In this document: positions 1-5,643 of the stretch, piece after piece
Layout of the letters: the number at the start of each line of letters is the position of its first letter
Numbering within the stretch: the first letter of the stretch is position 1
Assembly: GCA_027066965.1 (NCBI GenBank)
Contig: JAMOMT010000176.1
Coordinates: 1-5,897 of the forward strand
DNA: 5,897 bases
Direction of reading: 5' to 3'
Source of the DNA: Archaeoglobaceae archaeon
GTDB lineage: Archaea; Halobacteriota; Archaeoglobi; Archaeoglobales; Archaeoglobaceae
Position numbers and translations under genes: made by a program
Notes under the pieces: generated by a model
Databases searched by the model: none
What the model saw: only the letters and a program-made list of their open reading frames with translations
What the model was told of the DNA's origin: nothing

Positions 1-113
1 AGGCCAAGTAGGAGTCTTATCGTGAAAACGACACCAAATTTGTACACTATAGCAGCCAACACACCCAGGACCAGAAACACGAAAGCGACTATAGCTGCAG
101 TCAGCCTGTCCAT
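1..113 (-). CDS. N-terminus of a membrane protein, truncated by the window edge
   Basis: An open frame starts at the ATG at 113 on the minus strand and stays open to the left edge, giving 37 residues beginning MDRLTAAIVAFVFLVLG. Residues about 5-24 form a strongly hydrophobic segment, followed by YK and a second mostly hydrophobic stretch ending near an Arg at residue 33. This looks like a membrane anchor or the first helix of an integral membrane protein; it has no obvious signal-peptidase site. No Shine-Dalgarno precedes the ATG, but a TATA-like box lies about 28 bp upstream, so the transcript may be leaderless. It is transcribed divergently from truD. I do not recognise the family, and too little is present to name a function. 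The opposite-strand frame over 22-204 is low-complexity and unconvincing, which supports the minus-strand reading. Confidence 0.6.
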   Translation of the reverse strand, partial: MDRLTAAIVAFVFLVLGVLAAIVYKFGVVFTIRLLLG

Positions 114-136
114 GTTACAGGAAATGCACTTCAGGT

Positions 137-146
137 TAAATATTTA
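137..146 (-). promoter_or_regulatory. Putative TATA box for the leftward membrane-protein gene
   Basis: The perfect 10-bp palindrome taaatattta is centred about 28 bp upstream of the minus-strand ATG at 113. Archaeal TATA boxes are usually centred about 26-28 bp before the transcription start, so the start would fall on or next to the ATG, giving a leaderless mRNA. The lack of a Shine-Dalgarno next to that ATG agrees. The palindrome could in principle also be read rightwards, but no gene starts at the corresponding distance. Confidence 0.45.
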
Positions 147-210
147 CTGTTATGATCCAGTGGTCAGAAATGTAGAAATGCAGAAACTAAAACGACGAAG
201 CTGACGAAAG

Positions 211-218
211 TATTAAAA
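211..218 (+). promoter_or_regulatory. Putative TATA box for truD
   Basis: The A/T-rich element tattaaaa is centred about 27 bp upstream of the truD ATG at 242, the expected distance from an archaeal TATA box to the transcription start. The only G-rich sequence near the start (gggg at 236-239) is two bases from the ATG, too close for a normal Shine-Dalgarno, so a leaderless truD transcript is the simplest reading. Confidence 0.45.
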
Positions 219-241
219 CTGCTCCTACCGGTTGTGGGGAA

Positions 242-1564
242 ATGGGCGGGACGGACGGAACTGACAGGTGCCTCGAAACTGAGCACTGGATTGAGAGAAA
301 CGTTGGAATTGAAGTTTATTCCTCCTCTACTCCTGGCACTGGAGGAAGGATAAAGGAAAGACCTGAGGATTTCGTAGTAGAAGAGGTAGCAAGGATAAAG
401 CTGAGCGATGAGGGATCGTTCACGGTAATAAGAGTGAAGAAGGTAAACTGGGACACTTTGAACTTCGTCAGAGTTTTAGCGAAGAAGCTTAAGATAAGCC
501 AGAGAAGAATAGAGTACGCTGGAACGAAGGATAAGAGGGCCGTTAGTATACAGTACTTCAGCATATACGGCCTCAGCGACGAGCAGGTAGAGAGGTTGAG
601 GAACGTTAGAATAAGAGACGCGGAGATAGAAATTCTGGGAAAGTCGAGGAGTAGAATAAGCCTCGGAGACTTGCTCGGCAACAAGTTCTTCGTCAGGGTG
701 AGGGGAGCTGACAGCACACCCGTCCCGGAGACGCTAAGGGAGCTTGAGGAGAGGGGGGTACCAAACTTCTTCGGCCTTCAGAGGTTCGGAACGATGAGGT
801 TCATCACACATAGAGTAGGACTCGAAATTCTTAGAGGAAACTACGAGGAGGCTTTCTGGATATACGTGGCGATGCCTTTCGAAGGAGAGAACGAAGAGAT
901 TAGGGAGGTAAGGAGGGAGCTATGGGAGACAAGAGATCCGATAATAGGTCTGAGGGAGTTTCCCAACTACCTGAGGTACGAGAAAATTCTCCTTCAAGCT
1001 TTGAGGGAGGGGAAGAGCGAGGAGGAGGCTTTACTCATGCTTCCAAAGAACCTCAAGCTCATGTTCATACACGCCTACCAGTCCTACGTGTTTAACAGAA
1101 CTCTCAGCGAGAGGATAAGAGAGTTCGAGACCCTGAGGTACGTTGAAGAGGACGATGTCGTTGGATTTTTCGACAGTCACGGCATAAAAGAAGAGTTCTC
1201 CCCGATTGAGTGGAGGATGAAAAGAGTAAAGTTTCTCATGAGCGTCAGAAGGTGTGCCCTTGCCCTCCCACTCCCGGGTTACGGGAGCGAGCTCAGAGGA
1301 TGGGCAGGAGAGGTCGTGAAGGAAATTCTCAGCGAGGACGGGATAGGGCTCGAGAATTTCAGGCAGGAGCATAAGGAGTTCTCCTCGAAGGGCGGTTACA
1401 GGCTGGCGGAAATGCCTTTTTCAGAGTTCGAGTACGAAGTTGAGGGAGTTGAGGCGGATAGAGGGGCCAATGGAAAGGAAAACGTAAAATTCAGGTTCTT
1501 CCTGCCTAAAGGCAGCTATGCCACCGTTTTTTTGCGAGAATTCACCAAAAGCTGCCTGATGTGA
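242..1564 (+). CDS. truD: tRNA pseudouridine synthase D (TruD/Pus7 family)
   Basis: This cytoplasmic RNA-modification enzyme isomerises uridine to pseudouridine in tRNA, at position 13 in the best-studied TruD enzymes. At 440 residues it has the usual length for archaeal TruD. Visible family landmarks are GGRIKERPEDFVVEE (34-48), the catalytic-loop motif YAGTKDKRA (92-100) with the presumed nucleophile Asp97, GNKFFVRVRG (146-155), the TRUD-domain signature VPNFFGLQRFG (173-183) followed by THRVG, HAYQSYVFN (277-285), and the C-terminal GSYATVFLRE (424-433). The ATG at 242 is the only in-frame start before the conserved region and has a TATA-like box at leaderless distance. The gene has its own promoter and ends 5 bp from the stop of the convergent pantoate kinase gene. 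No key residue is missing and the frame is intact. Family assignment is very secure; the exact tRNA targets in this organism are inferred. Confidence 0.96.
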   Translation: MGGTDGTDRCLETEHWIERNVGIEVYSSSTPGTGGRIKERPEDFVVEEVARIKLSDEGSFTVIRVKKVNWDTLNFVRVLAKKLKISQRRIEYAGTKDKRAVSIQYFSIYGLSDEQVERLRNVRIRDAEIEILGKSRSRISLGDLLGNKFFVRVRGADSTPVPETLRELEERGVPNFFGLQRFGTMRFITHRVGLEILRGNYEEAFWIYVAMPFEGENEEIREVRRELWETRDPIIGLREFPNYLRYEKILLQALREGKSEEEALLMLPKNLKLMFIHAYQSYVFNRTLSERIREFETLRYVEEDDVVGFFDSHGIKEEFSPIEWRMKRVKFLMSVRRCALALPLPGYGSELRGWAGEVVKEILSEDGIGLENFRQEHKEFSSKGGYRLAEMPFSEFEYEVEGVEADRGANGKENVKFRFFLPKGSYATVFLREFTKSCLM

Positions 1565-1569
1565 CTTCA

Positions 1570-2427
1570 TTAAGCCCTAAAGCGCAGACCCTCAAAGTCG
1601 ATCTCCGCTCTGAACGGTTTCCCAAACTCCCTCATTGCCTCAAAGCCGTTCACAGCAAAAACTGCTTTTCCGAGCATAACCATCGAAGCCATTCCGCCAG
1701 CAGCCTCCACAGCCTCTATAACGTCGAGAACGTCCTCGTCCATAATTCCGCACTCTAGTGCAAACGCCTTCGAGTGGTAAAACAGCCCCTCTACGGTTGG
1801 GTTTTTTAGGAATTCCTTCATCCTCTTTAATCCAGTCGAGAAGTCGTATTCCTCCAATGCCTCTCCCGTGTCAAGTTCCCCCAGAACAAGGAGGTCGAGA
1901 CTTCTGAGAGGTAGGCTAACCTTCTTAACTTTCGCCAGAGAAGGACAGACAGCTTCAAGCCTGCAAACTATTCCACCGTGCACTTGAGTAACGACGTCTC
2001 CGAGCCCAGTAGAGCTCACAACCTCAGCCTCGTGGGCAATATCGGCAACATCGGCTATATCCTTCAACGGAAGATCAAAAAGTTCAGCTGTTACCGTTAA
2101 TGCCGAAAGAGTTAGAGAAGCACTCATGCCAAAGCCGCAACCAATAGGGTAGTTCGGCTTCAGCTCCAGTCTGAACTTGCCTGTTGAGTAACGGGCTTTC
2201 AGGAAGGAGAGGGCTAGCTCAACTGTCCTAACGTTCCTACATCCCAGAAACACTGTTTCTTCCCTCTCAGATTTACGGCATACGGCCTTAGAACCGTTTC
2301 TGAGAGCTATTCCGACCCCGTAAGAGCCGGAAAGCTTCGGGTCTTTCTCCCTTTTAGGTGTGAACATGCAGGTTATGCTCGCCGGAACAATTCTGGTTAC
2401 GTCACCATTTTCACCGGCAGCACGCAT
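1570..2427 (-). CDS. Pantoate kinase (archaeal GHMP-kinase family)
   Basis: Pantoate kinase phosphorylates pantoate with ATP to 4-phosphopantoate, which phosphopantothenate synthetase then joins to beta-alanine in the archaeal CoA pathway. The 285-residue product has the family pattern: VPASITCMFTP (14-24), a Gly-rich GSYGVGI (34-40), the GHMP ATP-binding loop PIGCGFGMSAS (94-104), AHEAEV (131-136), STGLGDVVTQVHGG (139-152) and Arg156. The Ser in the GMSAS loop, His132, Glu135, Asp144 and Arg156 are the polar residues expected around ATP-Mg and pantoate. The ATG at 2427 is preceded by GGAGG with a 7-nt spacer, which fixes the start. The gene is second in an operon, 36 nt after the HTH/zinc-ribbon gene, and its stop lies 5 bp from the convergent truD stop. 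Another GHMP small-molecule kinase is possible, but the SSTGLGDV-Q-GG pattern favours pantoate kinase. Confidence 0.9.
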   Translation of the reverse strand: MRAAGENGDVTRIVPASITCMFTPKREKDPKLSGSYGVGIALRNGSKAVCRKSEREETVFLGCRNVRTVELALSFLKARYSTGKFRLELKPNYPIGCGFGMSASLTLSALTVTAELFDLPLKDIADVADIAHEAEVVSSTGLGDVVTQVHGGIVCRLEAVCPSLAKVKKVSLPLRSLDLLVLGELDTGEALEEYDFSTGLKRMKEFLKNPTVEGLFYHSKAFALECGIMDEDVLDVIEAVEAAGGMASMVMLGKAVFAVNGFEAMREFGKPFRAEIDFEGLRFRA

Positions 2428-2434
2428 GGAACTG

Positions 2435-2439
2435 CCTCC
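2435..2439 (-). promoter_or_regulatory. Shine-Dalgarno of the pantoate kinase gene
   Basis: The minus strand reads GGAGG, separated by 7 nt from the ATG at 2427. It lies in the 36-nt gap after the stop of the upstream HTH/zinc-ribbon gene. A strong Shine-Dalgarno here, against none at the first gene of the operon, fits a leaderless first gene and SD-led internal gene. Confidence 0.7.
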
Positions 2440-2463
2440 AATCCAAATCCAATTTTCGACCTT

Positions 2464-2787
2464 TCACCTCTTAAGGACTGTGAACTTCGCACTCTCGATC
2501 CAGTGAGAGCCACACCTCGGACACTTCCCGGCATCCATCCTGCTCATGACGAAACCGCACTTTCTGCAGACAGGCTGTGAGAAGGCGAGAGTAAAGCCCT
2601 TCCTCTTAAGGATTTTCGCGGCCTGCTTTAATAGAGCGTAAACTTCAGCTTCACTCTCGAGTTCGAGCATTTCGCACAGTTCTTTTGCTGTAAAAGCCTT
2701 CCCCAGGTTTCTGAGCAGAAGCTCGATGAGCCTCTCCTTTGCCGTTCCCTCGAAGTACTTTCTGGTATTGAGGTTTTCTGGGCCCAT
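2464..2787 (-). CDS. Small HTH plus zinc-ribbon protein, putative transcriptional regulator
   Basis: The 107-residue product has an N-terminal helical region that looks like a winged helix-turn-helix (about 14-65, AKERLIELLLRN then FTAKELCEMLEL and an ALLKQAAKILKRKG helix) and a C-terminal zinc ribbon, with CRKC at 74-77 and CPRC at 89-92 as presumed metal ligands. This matches the archaeal group annotated as predicted regulators with an HTH fused to a zinc ribbon (COG3357-like). No ligand or target is known to me. The frame is open to an ATG at 2847, but that start would overlap ilvC and cross the promoter. The ATG at 2787 (MGPENLNTRK) fits better, lying about 27 bp from a TATA-like box. It heads an operon with pantoate kinase and is divergent from ilvC, so control of these genes is a reasonable inference. 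An RNA-binding or other nucleic-acid role remains possible. Confidence 0.8.
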   Translation of the reverse strand: MGPENLNTRKYFEGTAKERLIELLLRNLGKAFTAKELCEMLELESEAEVYALLKQAAKILKRKGFTLAFSQPVCRKCGFVMSRMDAGKCPRCGSHWIESAKFTVLKR

Positions 2788-2810
2788 AAGGTGCGTTGAG
2801 AAGCGGAACG

Positions 2811-2818
2811 TATTTATT
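2811..2818. promoter_or_regulatory. Putative shared (bidirectional) TATA box for ilvC and the regulator/pantoate kinase operon
   Basis: The element tatttatt (aataaata on the minus strand) is centred near 2814.5. That is about 27 bp from the ilvC ATG at 2841 rightwards and from the regulator ATG at 2787 leftwards. It is the only strongly A/T-rich block in the 53-bp gap. The minus-strand sequence just upstream of the box (gaggaggga) is purine-rich, as expected of a TFB-recognition element; the plus-strand flank (aagcggaacg) is also mostly purine. Both starts would be leaderless or nearly so. ilvC also has GGAG at 2832-2835, 5 nt before its ATG, which would work only if transcription starts farther upstream. 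Confidence 0.55.
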
Positions 2819-2840
2819 TTCCCTCCTCGCTGGAGATGCC

Positions 2841-3845
2841 ATGGCAAAGATATACTATGATGGTGACGCAGATTTGAAGTATATAAAAGACAAAACCGTG
2901 GCCATAATAGGTTACGGAAGCCAAGGACACGCCCACGCCTTAAATCTGAGAGATTCCGGAGTTGACGTCGTAGTTGGTCTCTACGAGGGAAGCAAAAGCT
3001 GGAAGAAAGCTGAAAGCGAGGGTTTAAAGGTCAAAAAAGTCAGCGAGGCAGTCAGCGAGGCAAACATCGTTGCGATGCTGATACCTGACACGATACAGCC
3101 TGCTGTTTTCGAGAAAGAGGTCAGAACTGGTTTGGATGAGGGAGACATGCTGCTATTTGCTCACGGCTTCAACATACACTACAACCAGATAGTGCCACCA
3201 GAGTTCGTCGATGTTACGATGGTCGCTCCTAAGAGCCCGGGACACCTCGTCAGAAGGATGTACGCCGAGGGCAAAGGTGTCCCAGCACTCGTTGCAGTTG
3301 AACAAAACTACAGCGGAGAGGCTCTTGAGAAGGCTTTAGCATACGCAAAGGGCATTGGATGCACGAGAGCTGGAGTCATAGAAACAACTTTTAAGGAGGA
3401 AACTGAAACAGATCTCTTCGGCGAGCAGGTTGACCTTTGCGGCGGAGTTACCGAGCTCATAAAGGCCACGTTCGAGACGATGGTTGAAGCCGGTTATCAG
3501 CCGGAGGTCGCTTACTTCGAAGCTCTACACGAGCTCAAGTTAATAGTTGACCTAATATACGAGGGAGGAATATACGCAATGTGGTACAGCGTTAGCGACA
3601 CAGCAAAGTATGGCGGAATGACAAGAGGTAAGAGGATTATCAACGAGAACGTTAGGGAGGAGATGAAAAGGATTCTGAGGGAGATTCAGACTGGAGAGTT
3701 TGCGAGGGAGTGGATTCTCGAAAACCAGGCGAACAGGCCCGTTTTCAACAAACTTCTCAGGATGGAAAAAGAGCACCTGATAGAGAAAGTCGGCAGAGAA
3801 CTCAGGAAGATGATGCCTTGGCTGAAGGGGATCGACGTTGAGTGA
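2841..3845 (+). CDS. ilvC: Ketol-acid reductoisomerase, class I
   Basis: IlvC converts 2-acetolactate to 2,3-dihydroxyisovalerate (and the isoleucine analogue) using Mg2+ and NAD(P)H, the second common step of branched-chain amino-acid synthesis, in the cytosol. The product is 334 residues, the size of the short class I form. It has the N-terminal MAKIYYD, Rossmann motif GYGSQGHAHALNLRDSG (24-40), cofactor loop GLYEGSKSW (46-54), FAHGFNIHY with His108, MVAPKSPGHLVRR (127-139), and the metal/substrate residues Asp191 and Glu195 (DLFGEQ), Glu227 and Glu231, and Ser252 (SVSDTAKYGG). The start at 2841 gives the canonical MAKIYYD N-terminus; an in-frame ATG at 2796 would add 15 residues unlike the family and lies upstream of the TATA box. 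The Arg usual after GL in the cofactor loop is Tyr48. The gene stands apart from other ilv/leu genes and is followed by a T-rich terminator. Confidence 0.97.
   Translation: MAKIYYDGDADLKYIKDKTVAIIGYGSQGHAHALNLRDSGVDVVVGLYEGSKSWKKAESEGLKVKKVSEAVSEANIVAMLIPDTIQPAVFEKEVRTGLDEGDMLLFAHGFNIHYNQIVPPEFVDVTMVAPKSPGHLVRRMYAEGKGVPALVAVEQNYSGEALEKALAYAKGIGCTRAGVIETTFKEETETDLFGEQVDLCGGVTELIKATFETMVEAGYQPEVAYFEALHELKLIVDLIYEGGIYAMWYSVSDTAKYGGMTRGKRIINENVREEMKRILREIQTGEFAREWILENQANRPVFNKLLRMEKEHLIEKVGRELRKMMPWLKGIDVE
3039..3062 (+). repeat. Perfect 12-bp tandem duplication inside ilvC
   Basis: The unit gtcagcgaggca occurs twice in direct succession and encodes VSEA-VSEA (residues 67-74). Family members usually have a similar AEAVKEAD-type helix here, so this is probably sequence convergence within a periodic helix rather than an insertion. 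The length of the protein is normal. Confidence 0.85.
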
Positions 3846-3881
3846 TTTTTAAATTTTAGCATCTTTATAATTTAATTTTTT
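3846..3881 (+). terminator. T-rich intrinsic termination region after ilvC
   Basis: Immediately after the ilvC stop the plus strand carries several T runs (TTTTT at 3846-3850, TTTT at 3854-3857 and a longer TTTAATTTTTT near 3871-3880). Archaeal RNA polymerase terminates at such U-tracts without needing a hairpin. On the opposite strand the same region is A-rich, so it serves ilvC better than the convergent debranching-enzyme operon. Confidence 0.6.
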
Positions 3882-3888
3882 AGAATCC

Positions 3889-5643
3889 TCAGAGCTCACA
3901 CATTTTTAGAGCCCTGTAAAGCTCTGCAACGCTCCACGCCTGAGCTATGCAGCCGTTCGGGTTATAGGGGCTATCTCCGTCGAAAATCTCGGAAACGAAA
4001 CCGATACCGCAGTCGTAGAGGTGTGAGAGTAAGGGCATCAGAACGAATCTGCTCGTTTTCAAGTCTAGGTTTTTCCTGAGTTCGAAGTAAAATCCCAAAA
4101 GCCACGGCCACACGCAGCCATTATGGTAGCTTTTATCCCCGCAGTACCTGCCTATATAGCCTTCTTCCTCGGGAGAGAGTGTTCTGAGGCCGTAGGGCGT
4201 AAGCAGCTTTTCCTCGCAGAGTCTGAGTGCTTTCGCGGCGTTTTCAAAAATTTCCCCCCACCTATTAGACCGGTCAGCTCCCTCTTTCTCTTCGTCTCTC
4301 TTCAGCAGGCGAGTGAGTACAGCAAGGGCCACGACCTGATTAGGTCTGAAAGAGCTGTCTCCTGCGACATCGTCCAAATACTCTCCGTTCCAGAAGACCT
4401 CCCAGAACTCCCTAAAAACTTTTCTCCAGTCGAAATCCACGTCTATCCCATACCTCTCCGCAAAAGCCAGAGCGTTTATCCAGAGAGCGTTCACTTCCAC
4501 CGGCATCCCTTCTCTCGGAGTAAAAATCGTGTCCATCCACGTCGTTTGAGGTTTGACTTCTAAAAGTCCTCTTTCCCCCACTACAGCTACGTCACTCTCA
4601 GGATACGATTCAAAGAGTTCTTCGATGTAAACTTTCACCCTATAGAGGAACTCTCTGTCGTTCGTCTTTTCCATGTACCTGTTGAGTGCGTAAACGAACC
4701 ACAAGCTCGCGTCGCTCGAGTTGTAACTGATATCCTTCCCTACCCTGTTCGGTATTACGCCACCCTTCATCCTCCTCGCAAAGTACAGGAAGACTCTTCT
4801 CGCTTGACCGAAGAGACCTCTCTCAAGCAAGAGACCCGGTAGGCTCACGAAAGCGTCTCTCCCCCAAGATTCAGTAAACCAATGGTAGCCTGCCACGATT
4901 GTGTCTTCCCTCAGAAAGGCATCGCACGCTTTTTCGAGCATGGACTCCGGAGTTAAAGCGCTCCTGAAAACTTCTTCCCCCTTCCCGACGGGAAAGCCCT
5001 CCACACGCGCAGTGACATTCAAGTTCCTACCTCTCACGCGGAACTTGAAGGGAGCGTACAAGTTTTCGCAGCACTCGTACCCTCTCTCGCACTCCCTCGG
5101 GTAGAAAACGTCGTAGTAAACGTAATCGACTCTTTCGGCCTCGACCTCTTCTCCCCCCACCTCCACCCTCAGGCTGTAAGGAGTTGCTCTTGCGACGAAA
5201 CCCCTGCAATTTCCTTCGATGCCTCCTCTGATGTCTTCGAAGTCCTTCCTCACGAAGTGTACGCTCCTCATCGCGAGGAGGGGTATAACCTCGAATGTCA
5301 CTCTCTCACTTGCTCTATAGGATACCCTGACTGAATTTCTAGCGAGTTCCACTCTCTTCTCTACGAAAACTCCGTCAATCCAGTAGCAAAACCTCGCGGG
5401 GTGATAGTAGGCAAGCACCTCTGGACAGACTACAGCCTTTTTGTATGTTGCTCTCGAGATTCTGAAACCGTTAACGAGCTCGTCGATTGTTGAGAGTAGG
5501 ACGTAACCATTTTTTACCAGCATTCCGTGGTACTTTCTTGTGTTGCCCGCGAGGCTTGAAGATGAGTAGCAATCCCCGTCAACGAGCAGGTATTCCTTCC
5601 TGCACGCACTCTCGTAGCTCAAGTCTAATCTGGAGAGGATCAC
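3889..5643 (-). CDS. Glycogen-debranching enzyme, amylo-alpha-1,6-glucosidase type
   Basis: The enzyme should hydrolyse alpha-1,6 branch-point glucose in glycogen-like alpha-glucans in the cytoplasm. The 584-residue product has an N-terminal beta-rich domain as in bacterial/archaeal GDE proteins, with SSSSLAGNTRKYHGMLV (27-43), and a C-terminal (alpha/alpha) barrel domain with WFTESWGRDAFVSLPGL (255-271), GGVIPNRV (294-301), YNSSDASLWFV (307-317), TTWMD (367-371), PVEVNALW (381-388), SFRPNQ (431-436), YHNGCVWPW (506-514) and NPNGCIAQAW (561-570). It lacks the GH13 transferase half of eukaryotic debranching enzymes, as usual for prokaryotic members. Translation starts at a GTG whose last bases overlap the TGA of the upstream glycosyltransferase gene (GTGA), with GGGAG 8 nt before it, so translation is probably coupled. 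It carries 15 Cys, including a Cys185/191/192 cluster, which is high. The family is secure; exact substrate specificity is inferred. Confidence 0.93.
   Translation of the reverse strand: MILSRLDLSYESACRKEYLLVDGDCYSSSSLAGNTRKYHGMLVKNGYVLLSTIDELVNGFRISRATYKKAVVCPEVLAYYHPARFCYWIDGVFVEKRVELARNSVRVSYRASERVTFEVIPLLAMRSVHFVRKDFEDIRGGIEGNCRGFVARATPYSLRVEVGGEEVEAERVDYVYYDVFYPRECERGYECCENLYAPFKFRVRGRNLNVTARVEGFPVGKGEEVFRSALTPESMLEKACDAFLREDTIVAGYHWFTESWGRDAFVSLPGLLLERGLFGQARRVFLYFARRMKGGVIPNRVGKDISYNSSDASLWFVYALNRYMEKTNDREFLYRVKVYIEELFESYPESDVAVVGERGLLEVKPQTTWMDTIFTPREGMPVEVNALWINALAFAERYGIDVDFDWRKVFREFWEVFWNGEYLDDVAGDSSFRPNQVVALAVLTRLLKRDEEKEGADRSNRWGEIFENAAKALRLCEEKLLTPYGLRTLSPEEEGYIGRYCGDKSYHNGCVWPWLLGFYFELRKNLDLKTSRFVLMPLLSHLYDCGIGFVSEIFDGDSPYNPNGCIAQAWSVAELYRALKMCEL

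Noticed and set aside
22..204. Plus-strand open frame of 60 codons before truD
   Set aside because: It has no family resemblance or Shine-Dalgarno, and it overlaps a more convincing minus-strand membrane-protein start and the putative promoter region.
1527..1533. T7 homopolymer near the truD 3' end as a frameshift site
   Set aside because: The frame on both sides encodes the conserved GSYATVFLRE motif, so there is no sign of a frameshift or truncation.
2823..2835. Small inverted repeat CTCC-TCGCT-GGAG upstream of ilvC as an operator or hairpin
   Set aside because: A 4-bp stem is well within chance and is not flanked by further pairing.
2796..2840. Extended ilvC start at the ATG at 2796
   Set aside because: The added 15 residues precede the canonical MAKIYYD N-terminus and lie upstream of the TATA-like box.
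2788..2847. Extended start of the HTH/zinc-ribbon gene at the ATG at 2847
   Set aside because: It would overlap the ilvC start and run through the TATA-like box, and the extra 20 residues do not resemble a domain. The ATG at 2787 is favoured.
3039..3062. 12-bp tandem duplication in ilvC as a recent insertion
   Set aside because: The encoded VSEAVSEA matches the usual helix length in the family, so nothing has been inserted.
4123..4563. Plus-strand open frame of 146 codons inside the debranching-enzyme gene
   Set aside because: It lies wholly antisense to a strongly conserved coding region and its composition looks like a shadow frame; no start signals are seen.
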